This document shows, one piece after another, positions 1 to 9,959 of a DNA stretch of 64,000 bases. The notes under the pieces were generated by a model. The model had not been told where the DNA came from and did not search any database. It saw only the letters and a list, made by a program, of their open reading frames with translations. The stretch spans positions 2,294,001-2,358,000 of the forward strand of contig JAVLRN010000012.1 of NCBI GenBank assembly GCA_032821775.1, written 5' to 3'. Position numbers and translations under genes: made by a program. The stretch comes from Sanguinoderma infundibulare (lineage: Eukaryota; Basidiomycota; Agaricomycetes; Polyporales; Polyporaceae). The stretch's first letter is position 1, and every line of letters starts with the position of its first letter.

Positions 1-702
1 CGAAGGCCGCCCGGCGGGCGAGGAGGGCGTGACGATGCAGGAGATGATCGAGCTCAGCGGGCTGAGCGCAGAGCAGTTCCACAAGGTGTACTTGTCGTGG
101 GTCGAAGGTGCGCTTCCTTGATTTTTTTCTCTCCCTCCCGACGTCAGCTTACCTCGACTATGTTTCTGCCCATGCTTCCAGTTGAGGCGGAGTACTTCCA
201 GCTGTACAAGCGCGCACGACACGTCTTCACCGAGGCGCTGCGCGTGATCGAGTTCCGCGAGGTGTGCCTCCGCGCGAACGCCGCCGAGGGCGAGGGCGAT
301 TCGCTGCCCGCGGACACGCTCGTCAAGCTCGGCGAGCTCATGGACCAGTCCCACGAGTCGTGCTCGACGCTCTGCGAGAGCTCGTGCCCCGAGGTCGATC
401 ATTTGTGCCGGCTCGCGAAGGCCGCGGGCGCGTACGGGAGCCGGACCACGGGCGCGGGGTGGGGCGGGTGCACGGTGTCGCTTGTTGCAGAGGACAGGGT
501 GGAGGAGTTTATCGGGAAGATCAAGGAGGGGTACGAGCCGTACAGGAATTTGGAGGGGGAGAGGCTGAGGGAGGCGATCTTTGCGACGAAGCCGAGTTCG
601 GGCGCATTTGGTGAGTCTTTCTTCTTGAGTTCTAGTCCTGTGATTCCTTGGGCGACTGGAGTATTGATCGGGTTGTTTTCAGTGCTCAAGCTAGATGAAT
701 GA
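1..702 (+). CDS. GAL1: Galactokinase, C-terminal part (5' end outside window)
   Basis: Galactokinase phosphorylates galactose at C1, the first step of the Leloir pathway, in the cytosol. Three exons are visible: 1-107, 182-610 and 683-702, with introns 108-181 (GTGCGC...CCAG) and 611-682 (GTGAGT...TTCAG). The spliced frame is open to TGA at 700-702. The GHMP-kinase motif 3 is clear: AYGSRTTGAGWGGCTVSLV, about 60 residues before the end. The region ahead (LYKRARHVFTEALRVIEF) and the end (FATKPSSGAFVLKLDE) match the usual C-terminus of fungal Gal1. The N-terminal sugar-binding part and GHMP motifs 1 and 2 lie upstream of the window. The paralogous GAL3-type sensor cannot be excluded from this fragment. 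Confidence 0.93.
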   Translation, partial: RRPPGGRGGRDDAGDDRAQRAERRAVPQGVLVVGRRCASLIFFSPSRRQLTSTMFLPMLPVEAEYFQLYKRARHVFTEALRVIEFREVCLRANAAEGEGDSLPADTLVKLGELMDQSHESCSTLCESSCPEVDHLCRLAKAAGAYGSRTTGAGWGGCTVSLVAEDRVEEFIGKIKEGYEPYRNLEGERLREAIFATKPSSGAFGESFFLSSSPVIPWATGVLIGLFSVLKLDE

Positions 703-1509
703 GCGTCGATTGGAGTTAAGTTAGAAGTTGTGCGCGTGGACGAAGCGAAGTGAGTTATTCCACATGTATGCATATACGAAGGGCCTTTTCTCCCGGCGCG
801 TTTGACGCACTCGGCTGTTGATCGAGACCACCGGACGTGGTTGCCATTTCGCCACCCATTTGTCATCCACTACTACTCGCCACTGTGTAACGGGAAGACG
901 TGATGAGCACAAACTCGTGTGACGGGAGGACGCGTCATTTAGGGGGAAGGTATCACCGCGTTCAAGGCCCTCTGAGTTCAAGCGCAAGGGGCTGCAAATG
1001 GGTGTGTAAACGTAACATGGTCGCACTTATATCTCGTGATCTAGGTACACTTTGAATGTCCGTAAATAGATGTGTCCACATGACGAGATTGAGGTTCAAA
1101 TAGATGGTCAGTTACAGGGTGCAAGCGGCCGCGGCTGCACAAGTGGTTTGCAGATTGGAACACATCATCAATTCACAGGTATAATTTGCTAGGGAGTTGC
1201 ACGCATTTTCATATAGTAGAGCTCCAGATGATGCTACTAAACGGGAACCCCAGACGCACCCTGCTCGCCTTGCAGTACACCTCGTTGCCTCCAGTCCGTT
1301 CATCCCACCCACTGCGTTCTCCCAATCCATCTTGTCTTCTGTAGTTGATACAACACTCGCTGAAACGTCCCGGATCGTATGAAACCCACCACTATCACCC
1401 GCCGCCTGCCCATGTCGAGTCCGAACATGAATTATTCTGTATGCTCGAAATTTAGACCACTCACCCAGGTTCCCGACGTCATACTACTCGTGAAATGCTT
1501 GCTATGCTC
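703..1509. other. Intergenic stretch, no gene seen
   Basis: Between the galactokinase stop and the deacetylase remnant I see only short, unconvincing frames on both strands and no tRNA-like fold or obvious repeat. Confidence 0.5.
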
Positions 1510-1720
1510 AATCCCGCCAGGAGGGGAACGTTGAACTTGCGCACAAAGTTGACGCACTCACTGTGCGCGGTGATCGAGAGGTTGAACGTGCCCAGGCGGT
1601 CGCACCCGAGCAAGTCCGTGTCGCATCGACGGATCATGGCAGTGACCGGATGGTCGTGATGATGTAGTCTATGAAAGTCTTGAAGATGGTGAGGTACCGG
1701 GGGAGATCGAGGTCAAGGGC
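1510..1720 (-). pseudogene. Class I histone deacetylase fragment
   Basis: Read on the minus strand, about 1515-1630 encodes LLGCDRLGTFNLSITAHSEC followed by VNFVRKFNVPLL. This is the conserved stretch of Rpd3/Hos2-type zinc deacetylases that follows the QCGADSLGCDRLG motif. Just upstream in the reading direction (about 1634-1715) is YLTIFKTFIDYIITTIRSL, matching the helix that precedes that motif. The two pieces are separated by a stop, and the expected QCGADS metal-site region is corrupted. The glycine-rich GGGGYT loop that should follow NVPLL is absent. No other deacetylase sequence is recognisable around it, so this is an isolated internal fragment rather than a gene. Confidence 0.6.
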
Positions 1721-2726
1721 CAAGGCAAGGACAACGGCGCTTACTCGATCGCGATGTGGACTTAGAGAAAATTGTGGGCAGGCTCCGAGGCGATGCACGC
1801 CTGGGCATGAAAGTGTGGGTTGAGGACGAAGTAGATTGGCAGCTAAAGGCGAGACCACAAGTACTAGTACAGGGGGGTGAATGGACCAGCGAGTCGAGGT
1901 TCAAGTACATGTAACTAGGCGAAGCGTTTGCATGCACTAAATGCCGCGAGTATACCTCATACTTTCACATGTGACTCTGTCAGTTATTTACATCTGTTTA
2001 CGGTTGGCCGAACATGGCCGAACATGCGACCTTGCGACTTATTTGCATTGTTCAACTAGCTCTAACCCGCTTCGTAAACGTACTCTATTTTAGGGTTCAA
2101 CCTAGACCGCCTTAAACGCGGTGTATGCTATCCATGGCCATAGATTCGATAGGGCATTTACCAACGTGCTCCTCTTCCTCAGAATGTGTATCGGAGGCTT
2201 CTAGAGATCCCCTTCGCCCATCATGCATTTGGTCTTGGACATGACGTTGAGGCTGTGTCTCGGTTCCGGCCGAAACGGGGAATAGTGGTTACTGAACGCC
2301 ACCATGCCTACCAGTACGGAGCCGATCTCCCAGTCGGGATAACCAGTCACACTGTTATTGTGCAACAGTCAAGCAGAGAGCCTAACAGTTCAGAATCCGT
2401 CGCTGAACATGTAGATGCTGTTGACTGTGATTCCAAGGGCCTCCCCTCAGAGATTTGTCCGGATTCAAGGCAACTACACATCAGGCACGGAGCTCATGCG
2501 AAACACCATCATTACTGCTGCTGACGTCGACGTCGCACTAAGGGCTTCATTACCGATCTCCTCAGTCACTCGACGACACCCTGCGGCCGACTTCCGGGCT
2601 CTCAATATCACACCACTCGCTCAGTTATACTTATATGCTCACAAGGTTGACTCCTCTGCGTCGTGATACCCTGATACCCACCGCTGCCTGAAAATCAGCT
2701 GCAGCGGCGTCCACCCTCCTTTCACC
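1721..2726. other. Intergenic stretch, nothing recognised
   Basis: Short frames only. A tandem GGCCGAACAT direct repeat occurs around 2014-2030 but is too short to call a repeat element. Confidence 0.4.
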
Positions 2727-3242
2727 ATGGTGCTCACATTCGTTCTCGGGCTCTCCTTCCTTGCATTCATCGTCGCGATCGCCGACGCCCTCGGGCCCGC
2801 CCTAGGCCGAGAGCACATACCCAGGGGCCTTTCCCCCGACCGCCGCAGAAACTACACAGTCCTAGTCCTTCCGCCGCCAATGGTACGCAGTCCCCTTCGA
2901 CTTGACGGAAAATCTGTACTTATGCCATTTCGCCTGGTTGTCGCAGTTGCCAGCGCGGAGCAGTCGCCTAACATCCAAGACGCTCCAGATACCCGCAAGG
3001 TTCCCGATGTGCCGGAACCTCCCTCGCCCACGCCAGAGCCGACGACGTGCTCTTCGGTCTGCCTCATTGTGGCAGACAGATACCCCTCCTACATCCTTGT
3101 CGAGACCGCCACCGCGGAGGTCAACACCAGTCCTTTCTTCGGTACGGTCTACATCACAGCCGCCATTGCCGATGCGTCGTATGTCTTTGCCACGCCTGAA
3201 GCTGCTCGTGGGGCTCGAGCTGACGTTCGGATTTTGCTTTAG
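2727..3242 (+). CDS. Hypothetical protein with N-terminal hydrophobic segment
   Basis: An uninterrupted frame of 171 codons starts at an ATG with a good context (CACCATGG). The first 22 residues (MVLTFVLGLSFLAFIVAIAD) form a hydrophobic segment that could be a signal peptide or signal anchor. The rest has a Pro-rich centre (VPEPPSPTPEPT) and an alanine-rich end. I recognise no family. Coding-like residues continue in another frame around 3240-3420, so the true gene may have introns or may be decaying. It could also be a chance frame in GC-rich DNA. Confidence 0.3.
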   Translation: MVLTFVLGLSFLAFIVAIADALGPALGREHIPRGLSPDRRRNYTVLVLPPPMVRSPLRLDGKSVLMPFRLVVAVASAEQSPNIQDAPDTRKVPDVPEPPSPTPEPTTCSSVCLIVADRYPSYILVETATAEVNTSPFFGTVYITAAIADASYVFATPEAARGARADVRILL

Positions 3243-3639
3243 CACGTCGTCCGCGTCGAACACGCTCCGTTGCAACCGAGTTGTCCAAAACGAGTTTGTC
3301 GCGGCCATCAACCGCACCATCATGGCGGCCAACACGACGATTGTGGCCATTGGGAGAGTAGTGAACGTTGCGGGAGCACGTATAGCATGGTGCCAGAGGA
3401 GAGGAATATCACTATGTGTATGTTTATGCGGTCTGTATGTCGCCCCGACGAATCTATGCAGTATGACTTCTGAAGTACGTTTCTGGGTTGCCAAGTTCTT
3501 AGATTCCCAGAGGCCACGCGAGCATGTTGTTCATTTTATAAGTATTGCGATCCATTTGACGGAGAGGCAGCCCTACTATTTAGTGCACTGAGCAATAAGT
3601 ACTAGTATGAAGTTCAGGAAGGAAGACGCCCCGAACGTC

Positions 3640-4660
3640 GGCTAGCCGGCCGTGAGATAATGCGAGATCACGCATATCGATTTGGCTCGACCCGTCGGTA
3701 AACGCGACGTCGACGACGACCGAGGTGAGCACATGTGCTTTTACACGACGGTTGACTCCTGCTACGGCTCGTAAAAGACCTCGTATATCGCCACCCTGAA
3801 AGAGATCGCGCAAGTGGTGCAAGAGGCAGAGTACTGACAAGCTCCAGACTTGAACGAGGTGGTGGAGAAGGCTCGGAGGATTTTGGGCGAGGCGATCCCC
3901 CGCCTACAGCTTTGACTTCGAGGATGGTATAGAGACCTACAAGATCGATTACTTGCCACCGTCATACGCCCACTCGCGCCATGCACCTCTCGTGGAGAAT
4001 CCGCTCTGGATGGGTTTTGTGAAAAACACAAGTGAGCATCCTCTACCCACATTGCGGCATCCCATGCGCTAACCGGAGATGGTCACCGAGAAGCGACCTT
4101 CTTCGGAGTCGTGTTTCGGGTGATCCGTTTGATTGTTCGGCCACGGCAATCCAAAGGTATCCCAGGCGAGTACGGTCGCGGATACGGTGACGGCATGTGA
4201 GTCTTACAATACACCTGCAGTAGAGGAAGCCGCCCCTATGTCATTTCTTGCCCTCTGATCCTAGTCCCACCATGTCCACCTTTGACCTCCTAGTCCAAGA
4301 CCTCCTTCCATCGCGCCTGCAGGAGAAGCCTCGACAGCCTCCTTGGACTCAATCCTCTCCATCCACATTTAACCAGGCTCTCCCGCTTCCGCGATTTCTC
4401 CCGTTTGTCTGCGACAGATGACATGCCGCTCGCACAGGCGATTTACGAAGCGGGCCGTGAGGTCTCTAGAACTCGAGTATCTGCGGGTGCACCGGGTACG
4501 GATGGAATTGCGGAACGGTGGGTGCAACTGGCCGAAGTACGCGAGGCATATGGGGGACTTCTTTGGGTATGCGTGGGATGCGGGCTGGCATAACATGGGT
4601 GAGTGGAAGTGTTGTATGGACTCGGTTTGTCGTTGTTGATCTGGAACTGTAGCGCGATAT
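3640..4660 (+). pseudogene. Possible decayed coding stretch, family unknown
   Basis: Several adjacent plus-strand pieces read like protein but lie in different frames with stops between: ATLKEIAQVVQEAEY and LNEVVEKARRILGEAIP (about 3790-3905), FEDGIETYKIDYLPPSYAHS and HAPLVENPLWMGFVKN (about 3915-4030), and MSTFDLLVQDLLPSRLQEKP (from 4272). A possible donor (GTGAGCATCC) follows the second piece. This could be a multi-exon gene that I cannot splice, or a remnant. I do not recognise the family. Confidence 0.25.
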
Positions 4661-4800
4661 AGGTTTCGGGAGGCTGTGGATGCGACGGTGCTCCTCAGTT
4701 ACCCCACTGTCCACTGATGTTTTGTGTGTCACGAGGAATGCAAAGTCTCTCGACAATTGGTGTATATCTTGATGATCAATAACGAGGAACATCTTTCTTA

Positions 4801-5712
4801 TCATCGACCATCTTGTAAACGTTGCGACGGAAAAATTCTGAATGGCCCGAGGCGAAGAGCACACTGCAATGTACTCTCGCGCCCGACATCGTAGTGAGAC
4901 AGGGTCCTGTTGTTCTCTAGCTCTCTCCCACCATACACCATCCTTTGCTTTTCTACCGGGATCCCGAGCCTTTCGGTAATCGTGGCCTTCACAAAGCGGA
5001 CGGTGTCTCTTGGACAAGCCCATACGGTGATTGTTCCTCCATCTAGTCTGGCGACATCCCGACCACTGTGAGCTTCTCGCTCTGGGAGTCCACTATTTCG
5101 TAACGACAAGTTGGACTCACCCCTTGACAAAAATCTGGCCCCCGGCGTCAGGCAGCGACGCATTACACAGATGTCCGACGGCTTCATTTGCGCTGCTCGC
5201 CTGGGTCGCCCGGCGTTGTGCGGCGGGCTGTCCTGGTAAGTTTCCCGCAGGGGAATCGTGTATTGCTCTGACAATTGAAAGTCAGTGTTAGAGCATTCAA
5301 TTGGGGCCCGATCCTGTTGTACCTACCCGATGCCTGAAATTTCGTCTACCGGTGCGAGTGGGACAAGAGTAGCTTCGGAGGAATTTCCAAGTGGAAATTG
5401 CAGGTCGGAGGCTGGGCCGGGGACCCGTGTCAACACGACGATGGATCCGCTCCGCAGGCGGTCAAGCATGTCGTCCGTAAGCTCGATCTGATGTCCCTCC
5501 ACCTCGCCAGTCAATACGAGCTCATCGGAGGTCGAGCTTAGGCGAAAATGCTTGCGGGCCTTTTCTATGATGTCCTACAAATACATTCAGGTCGGATGAT
5601 GGTGACAATGATTGCCGTCTTTGTTTACCGCAGTCCTGCTCCCATTGTTGAACCCTGCTATGCGTGTGCCCCACTGGATGCGCACCATGGGCGAGAAGAC
5701 AGCTGATGACAT
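4801..5712 (-). CDS. Ubiquitin-like domain protein (paralogue of 6.2-7.5 kb gene)
   Basis: Minus-strand, multi-exon. A likely start is 5712 (MSSAVFSPMVRIQW...TRIAGFNNGS). After an intron (donor GTAAAC near 5631, acceptor TTGTAG near 5573) comes DIIEKARKHFRL...IELTDDMLDRLRSGSIVVLT, a small basic/acidic domain. The last two exons encode a ubiquitin fold: QIFVKG, intron 5048-5120 (GTGAGT...CGCCAG), then LDGGTITV, LGIPVEKQRMVYGGREL and NRTLSHYDVGRESTLQCALR. This aligns with ubiquitin from its first strand to LHLVLRLRGG. The C-terminus is not GG but LGPFRIF..., so it is unlikely to be conjugated. It is probably an interaction domain. The exon joining the two halves (about 5140-5330) could not be resolved. 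The N-terminal half is shared with the neighbouring gene at 6.2-7.5 kb, suggesting a tandem duplication. Confidence 0.7.
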
Positions 5713-6227
5713 TGTCGCAGGGGCTGAATGTTGATGTGAACAAGGCGGGATGTTCAGGGATTGAAAGAGAGGAGAGAACCCAAGCGATCGATTTTGCTGG
5801 TCTGCGGCAAGGAATCCGATTTATAGTGGTTGCTGCGGCAAAGGTAAGGTTCAAAGAAGTCTGACGCACATGGCCACAGCCACGTTTCTTACTTACAGCT
5901 GGAGCGAGTTACACGAGGCGTATAGTAACGTCAGAAACGTTCTAGTACATCCCATCACTCGACATTCAAGATACCATACGGTGACAAATAACTCCGGGTC
6001 CGCTGAATACATCCGCTGCTTAAATCAAGAACGTTTCGAAACTGGAGCTATACATGGCGGGGGCGGTGTCCATGTTTCCCCAGATATTTCAACAGACGCC
6101 CTCCGACTCGAACTTACAATGTCCACACACGAAAATATCGTACACAGCGCGACCAATGCCGAGACGTTTACACCTTGTCCACCGAAACGCAGGGCACACC
6201 GCCGGCTTAGATAACCTCCATGCCACC
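5713..6227. other. Spacer between the two ubiquitin-like paralogues
   Basis: No coding pattern is convincing. It should hold the promoter of the 5.7 kb minus-strand gene. Confidence 0.4.
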
Positions 6228-7501
6228 TCACTCGAGGACTCTGAAGAAGCTTGTATCAAGAGCCCGGGCTTCCACGCCAACGACGCTCGCCCAGTCGACC
6301 GCGCTCGCTCTAGCGCGCGCCGCCGTCCACATCTCAGCCTCAACGGCAGGCACGCAGCGGAAGAGCATCATGACGCGAGTGACAACGTCTGGGGCCGGCT
6401 GCACCTCCATCTCCACGGCGCGCTCATAGACGGATTGGGGCAGGAAGCGAAGCGCGACGTACGGCTGCTTCGACAGAGCCGGCAGCCAGTACGTGATGAA
6501 ATCGTTTCGTGCTGCCGTGTGGAGTGTCAGACTCTTGAGCACACCGTCAAGGTACGGCACGAGTTCGTCGAACGGGAGCAGCACGGCGGTCGGGGTGTCC
6601 GGTCCGAGCGACGGGTTCGAGGGGTCGAAGTGCTCTATGTGAACGCCATCGACTGGATCCAAGGGCAGGCTCGGGGGTGCACCGGAGCGTGCAACTGCCT
6701 CCCAGAAGACATACGAGAGCTTGAGCTCGGATCCTTTCTCGGTGAGCGTGCCGTCCGGGCTGGCCGACACCGACCAAGTGATCATCGTCCGTCCGTCTCC
6801 GAGCGAATGATCTCGGACAGGGGATACACGTGTGAGAACATCCACTGGGGCACGAGACGGACAGAGACATCCACGTGTGAGATAGGTTGAGGAGGAAAGA
6901 GGTAGACGACGGGTTTGCGGATAATGACTTGTCTTCCCGTCGAATAGATCCGGAAATAGGGGTGGGTTTGGTGGAGCGCGGGGAGGGACGCTATGGAAAT
7001 ATGACAGGTGCAAGTTATGTCACCAATGAGATCGGCTGAGCGAGGAAAGGCAAATTGCCAACAAAACTCACAAGGGGCGGGATGTAGATCCTCCGGGCGT
7101 AAGTAGAAGTATCGGCCGAGACCTCGCGTTTGACATCGGAGGAGGATGCCAGCGATTTGCACTAATTGTCGAACTCTGCACACGCTGGAAGCTTGATGAG
7201 CGTAACAGTCGCTCCGCCGGGGAGGCGCTTCAAGATGTCGTCCGTCACCTCGATATCCTCCCCCTCACTTGGATGACCAGGACGAGCAGACTTTCGCGAC
7301 CATGTCTGATACGAAAGTGTGCGCGGGCTTTCTGGACAATTTCCTACATGTACAGGACCATCAGGGTACGCGTAATGTCGCCCCAACCGGAAAGTTACAC
7401 ACCTGTGTCGTCCCAGTATCGAATCCCGCGACGCGGGTCTTCCACCGCACGCGGACGATTCCTTCAGCGTTGGGTAGGCTGGATAGATTCGTTCGCTTCA
7501 T
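6228..7501 (-). pseudogene. Conserved Agaricomycete hypothetical protein, paralogue with frameshifts
   Basis: Minus-strand gene of the same family as the neighbour at 4.8-5.7 kb. A possible start is 7501; exon 1 carries IVRVRWKTRVAGFDTGTTQ, then an intron (GTGTGT...TGTAG, about 7347-7409), then EIVQKARAHFRI... and, in another frame, GEDIEVTDDILKRLPGGATV. A second frame change lies near 6795, between FSHVYPLSEIIRSETDG and MITWSVSASPDGTLTE. The long C-terminal domain (SYVFWEAV, ITYWLPALSKQPYVALRFLP, PDVVTRVMMLFRCV) is characteristic of an uncharacterised Agaricomycete family, as I remember it. The frame ends LE-stop-GGMEVI-stop: an in-frame TGA sits where the family, from memory, has Trp. Two one-base shifts plus this stop suggest a recent pseudogene, unless they are sequencing errors. 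Confidence 0.65.
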
Positions 7502-7670
7502 TGGCTCCGCTGGCAAAGAACAGGTGTGTCGTCTCAAAAATACAGAAGAAGAGTCGGAGAGCTGGGAGGAGAACCAGATCCTACCGGGCCGAGATGCCAC
7601 GTCAGACTACAGAGTCCCCGTTTCGGTCTCGCTCACTGGTCTTATATTGTCTGCCTTACGTGATGATGAG

Positions 7671-7742
7671 TCCGATATGGTGTAGTGGCTAACATTATCG
7701 CCTCTCACGCGATAGCCCGGGGTTCGATTCCCCGTGTCGGAA
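7671..7742 (+). tRNA. tRNA-Glu (anticodon CTC)
   Basis: A complete cloverleaf can be folded: acceptor TCCGATA pairs with TGTCGGA (one T-G), the anticodon stem ATCGC/GCGAT encloses the loop CTCTCAC with anticodon CTC (reads GAG), and the T arm is CCGGG-GTTCGATT-CCCCG-like. The internal promoter boxes are present: A box TGGTGTAGTGGC and B box GGTTCGATTCC. The discriminator is A at 7742. There is no intron. CCA is not encoded, as expected for a nuclear gene. A short T run at about 7761 could terminate Pol III. Confidence 0.96.
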
Positions 7743-9224
7743 TAACCGTGACAATGAGATTTTTGTGGATCTTACCTGGGATTGAAATGGAACAAAATTG
7801 TTGTTCAACACGACGTTCGAGCGCATATAAATGAATCAATCACAGCAGACTTATAGGAAACACAAACTTTTACAGTACATCCGACTGTCGCACTACACGA
7901 CACGCGTCCGAGTCAGTCAGAATTCGACAATGTAAATAGGTAGGGTAATCATGGGATGCCATACTTATCCATCAGAGGGACACTGTAGTATGACAAGGGA
8001 GAATGGCAAGAGAACGGGATGATGTCTAGAGGCCGGAGATAGTGTCGTCGCCAGCATATCGGAACTTGAACGTGAAGCTGTCAAATCAAATGTCCGCCTC
8101 CGAGTTGTGCTTCGCTATCTTCGAGGCCTCTGACTAGCCAACGGGATGCAACGGGTAGTAATATGTTGTTCATCCAGACAACTTTAATGACTCCATCGGG
8201 GAAAGAATGCTTCGGAGAGTCGCTGGCAGGACGACTGCCGCCGTACTGTTCGACGACGACATCGAGTGCTTATGTCTCCATCTCATGTGCCGTTCTCGTG
8301 GAGGGAAGCCTGGTGGTCGATGCAACTACCATCAAGGAGCAGCAGGAAGCGGTTCTTGGGACAACCTGACAATGGCGAGTGTGGAGACGAGTTCTTGGCC
8401 GGTCGTGCTCGGGGGAGCCATGAATCTGTGTGTCTCGCCGTTCATCCTGTGAAACGTGTTACGTGGCGGAGCACTGACTGGCACTGGCAATGCGAGGTTA
8501 GTGGTGACTCAGACGTACAACGAGAGGTTGGTCATCATCCTCTCGCCGCCGAGCCCGTCTCGAGGGACATGCGTCAGAGTGACGGCTGCGTTGTCTGCGA
8601 GCAGGTCGAGGACGAAGTTGCTCGTCAGGCTTGACCTCTTCATCCCCCATCAGGCTTCAGCGCGACTCGGACTCGGACTCACGCGCACACGATGGCCTCG
8701 AGATGGAAGTGGTCGGCCGCTTGCTGAATGATAGACTGTAGAGAGGAGGGGGGGGGGTATAGTATGGCATTGAGATCCGACACTCGTTGGGCTAAGCGTT
8801 ACGAGGGAATGTCAGAATCTCATCTGGACGGAGTTCCCGGGGACAGCAGCTGTGCGATGCCGCCATCTGACGCGGATTGCAGCCGGGATTTGAGCGGCAA
8901 CCCGGCGAGGTACCCGAGGGGGAGGCACGCCGACGTGCGTAGTCAGAGTTGACTGTGGGTGGAGAACAGAGTACGCTCGAGGACTGGAGTGTTGCTTATG
9001 TTTCCTCCCGACGGTCTTCTCCATTAGACGAGAGCCCAAGTTCGATTCGAGTGCTGGGTATATGCTGCTCAACAGGTCGCCCAGCTGGAACAGCACAGTC
9101 GCGCAAGCCTGGGTGGAGGTAGACAGTGCGGCGGTCAGTATCGAACGGAACAAACTTGATGCATGTAATAGTTACAATCAGTCGAAGACGAAGCTTTCCG
9201 CGACAGCTCGTACGCTTATAATAC
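7743..9224. other. Gene-poor stretch with one coding-like minus-strand patch
   Basis: Mostly nothing recognisable. On the minus strand at about 8515-8630 the sequence reads SNFVLDLLADNAAVTLTHVP followed by RDGLGGERMMTNLSL, then a donor-like site. Another coding-like patch follows at about 8340-8450 (MNGETHRFMAPPSTTGQELV). They may be exons of a decayed gene I do not recognise. A run of ten G lies at 8748-8757. Confidence 0.3.
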
Positions 9225-9800
9225 CTAGATGTCGGGTCCGGGTCGTCCGTGAGCCGGAGCTCGTGCATCGCGCGGCTCATGACCAGGCTGATGTCGAGCC
9301 GGCGGTGCTCGCCGCACTCCCGGCCCTCCAAGCCGTGCATAGTAGTGATCGGTTTGCGGACGATGGAACAGGCCTGCGACTGTGAGTGGCATTGGTCAGT
9401 AATTGACCAATGGGGGACTAGAAAGGCGGCTCACTGTCGTCAATGTGCGTGCGAGAGGCCCTTGCCGACGACGCCGGTGCGCTTGCGGGCGAGCGCGGTG
9501 GGGATGAGTTTCGGGATCTGCATCGAGTAAGGGTTCGAGTGCCGGCGTCGACGAGCGGGTGCTTTGCGATCCCGTAGACGGTTGAGGGTAGGACGATATG
9601 GGTGCGCGCATAGCTATCTCCTGCGACCGCATTGATCACGACCAGGTCGACATTTCGGTGGAACGCGGTGGGCGGGACAGCTTTGAGGTGCTCGACGTTC
9701 AGGTCGCTGTAGATGGCCTCGGTCGCGTACTCCCCCCCGCGGATCGTCGGTGAGGAGGCCGGTGCCTGACTGTATGTGCTGATTTCGTGAACAGAGCGTG
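9225..9800 (-). pseudogene. Atypical SDR / NAD(P)-dependent epimerase-like pseudogene
   Basis: The minus strand encodes the middle and end of an extended SDR of the fungal NAD(P)-binding epimerase family: HIQSGTGLLTDDPRG, EYATEAIYSDLNVEHLKAVP, HRNVDLVVINAV, THIVLPSTVYGIAKHPLVDA, MQIPKLIPTALARKRTGVVG, HIDDS, then an intron-like GTGAGC...CACAG (about 9376-9430) and HGLEGRECGEHRRLDIS plus LRLTDDPDPT. These blocks are in order but change frame at least three times, once in a run of seven G (7 C on the plus strand at 9732-9738). The N-terminal GxxGxxG nucleotide-binding half is absent; block A of the duplication begins upstream instead. This is a decayed and truncated gene. Confidence 0.75.
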
Positions 9801-9959
9801 GCAGTTGTCTCCCCTAGGCAGACCATAAACGACCTTGCTGAGGGGGCGGAGGGCGGTCGACTGGCGGTCGTGGAAAGCAAACGGTGAGGCTTGCAAATAA
9901 GCGCCTACTGGCCATGAGGCAGGCGCTAAATGCGAACCACGTTACAGTGCAGCACCAGG

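Noticed and set aside
6054..6890. A 278-codon plus-strand frame
   Set aside because: It lies exactly opposite the minus-strand ubiquitin-like paralogue and has no motif; it is a shadow of that GC-rich coding region.
7743..7800. A second tRNA or tRNA-derived repeat after tRNA-Glu
   Set aside because: No second A or B box and no stem pairing; only a T run consistent with Pol III termination.
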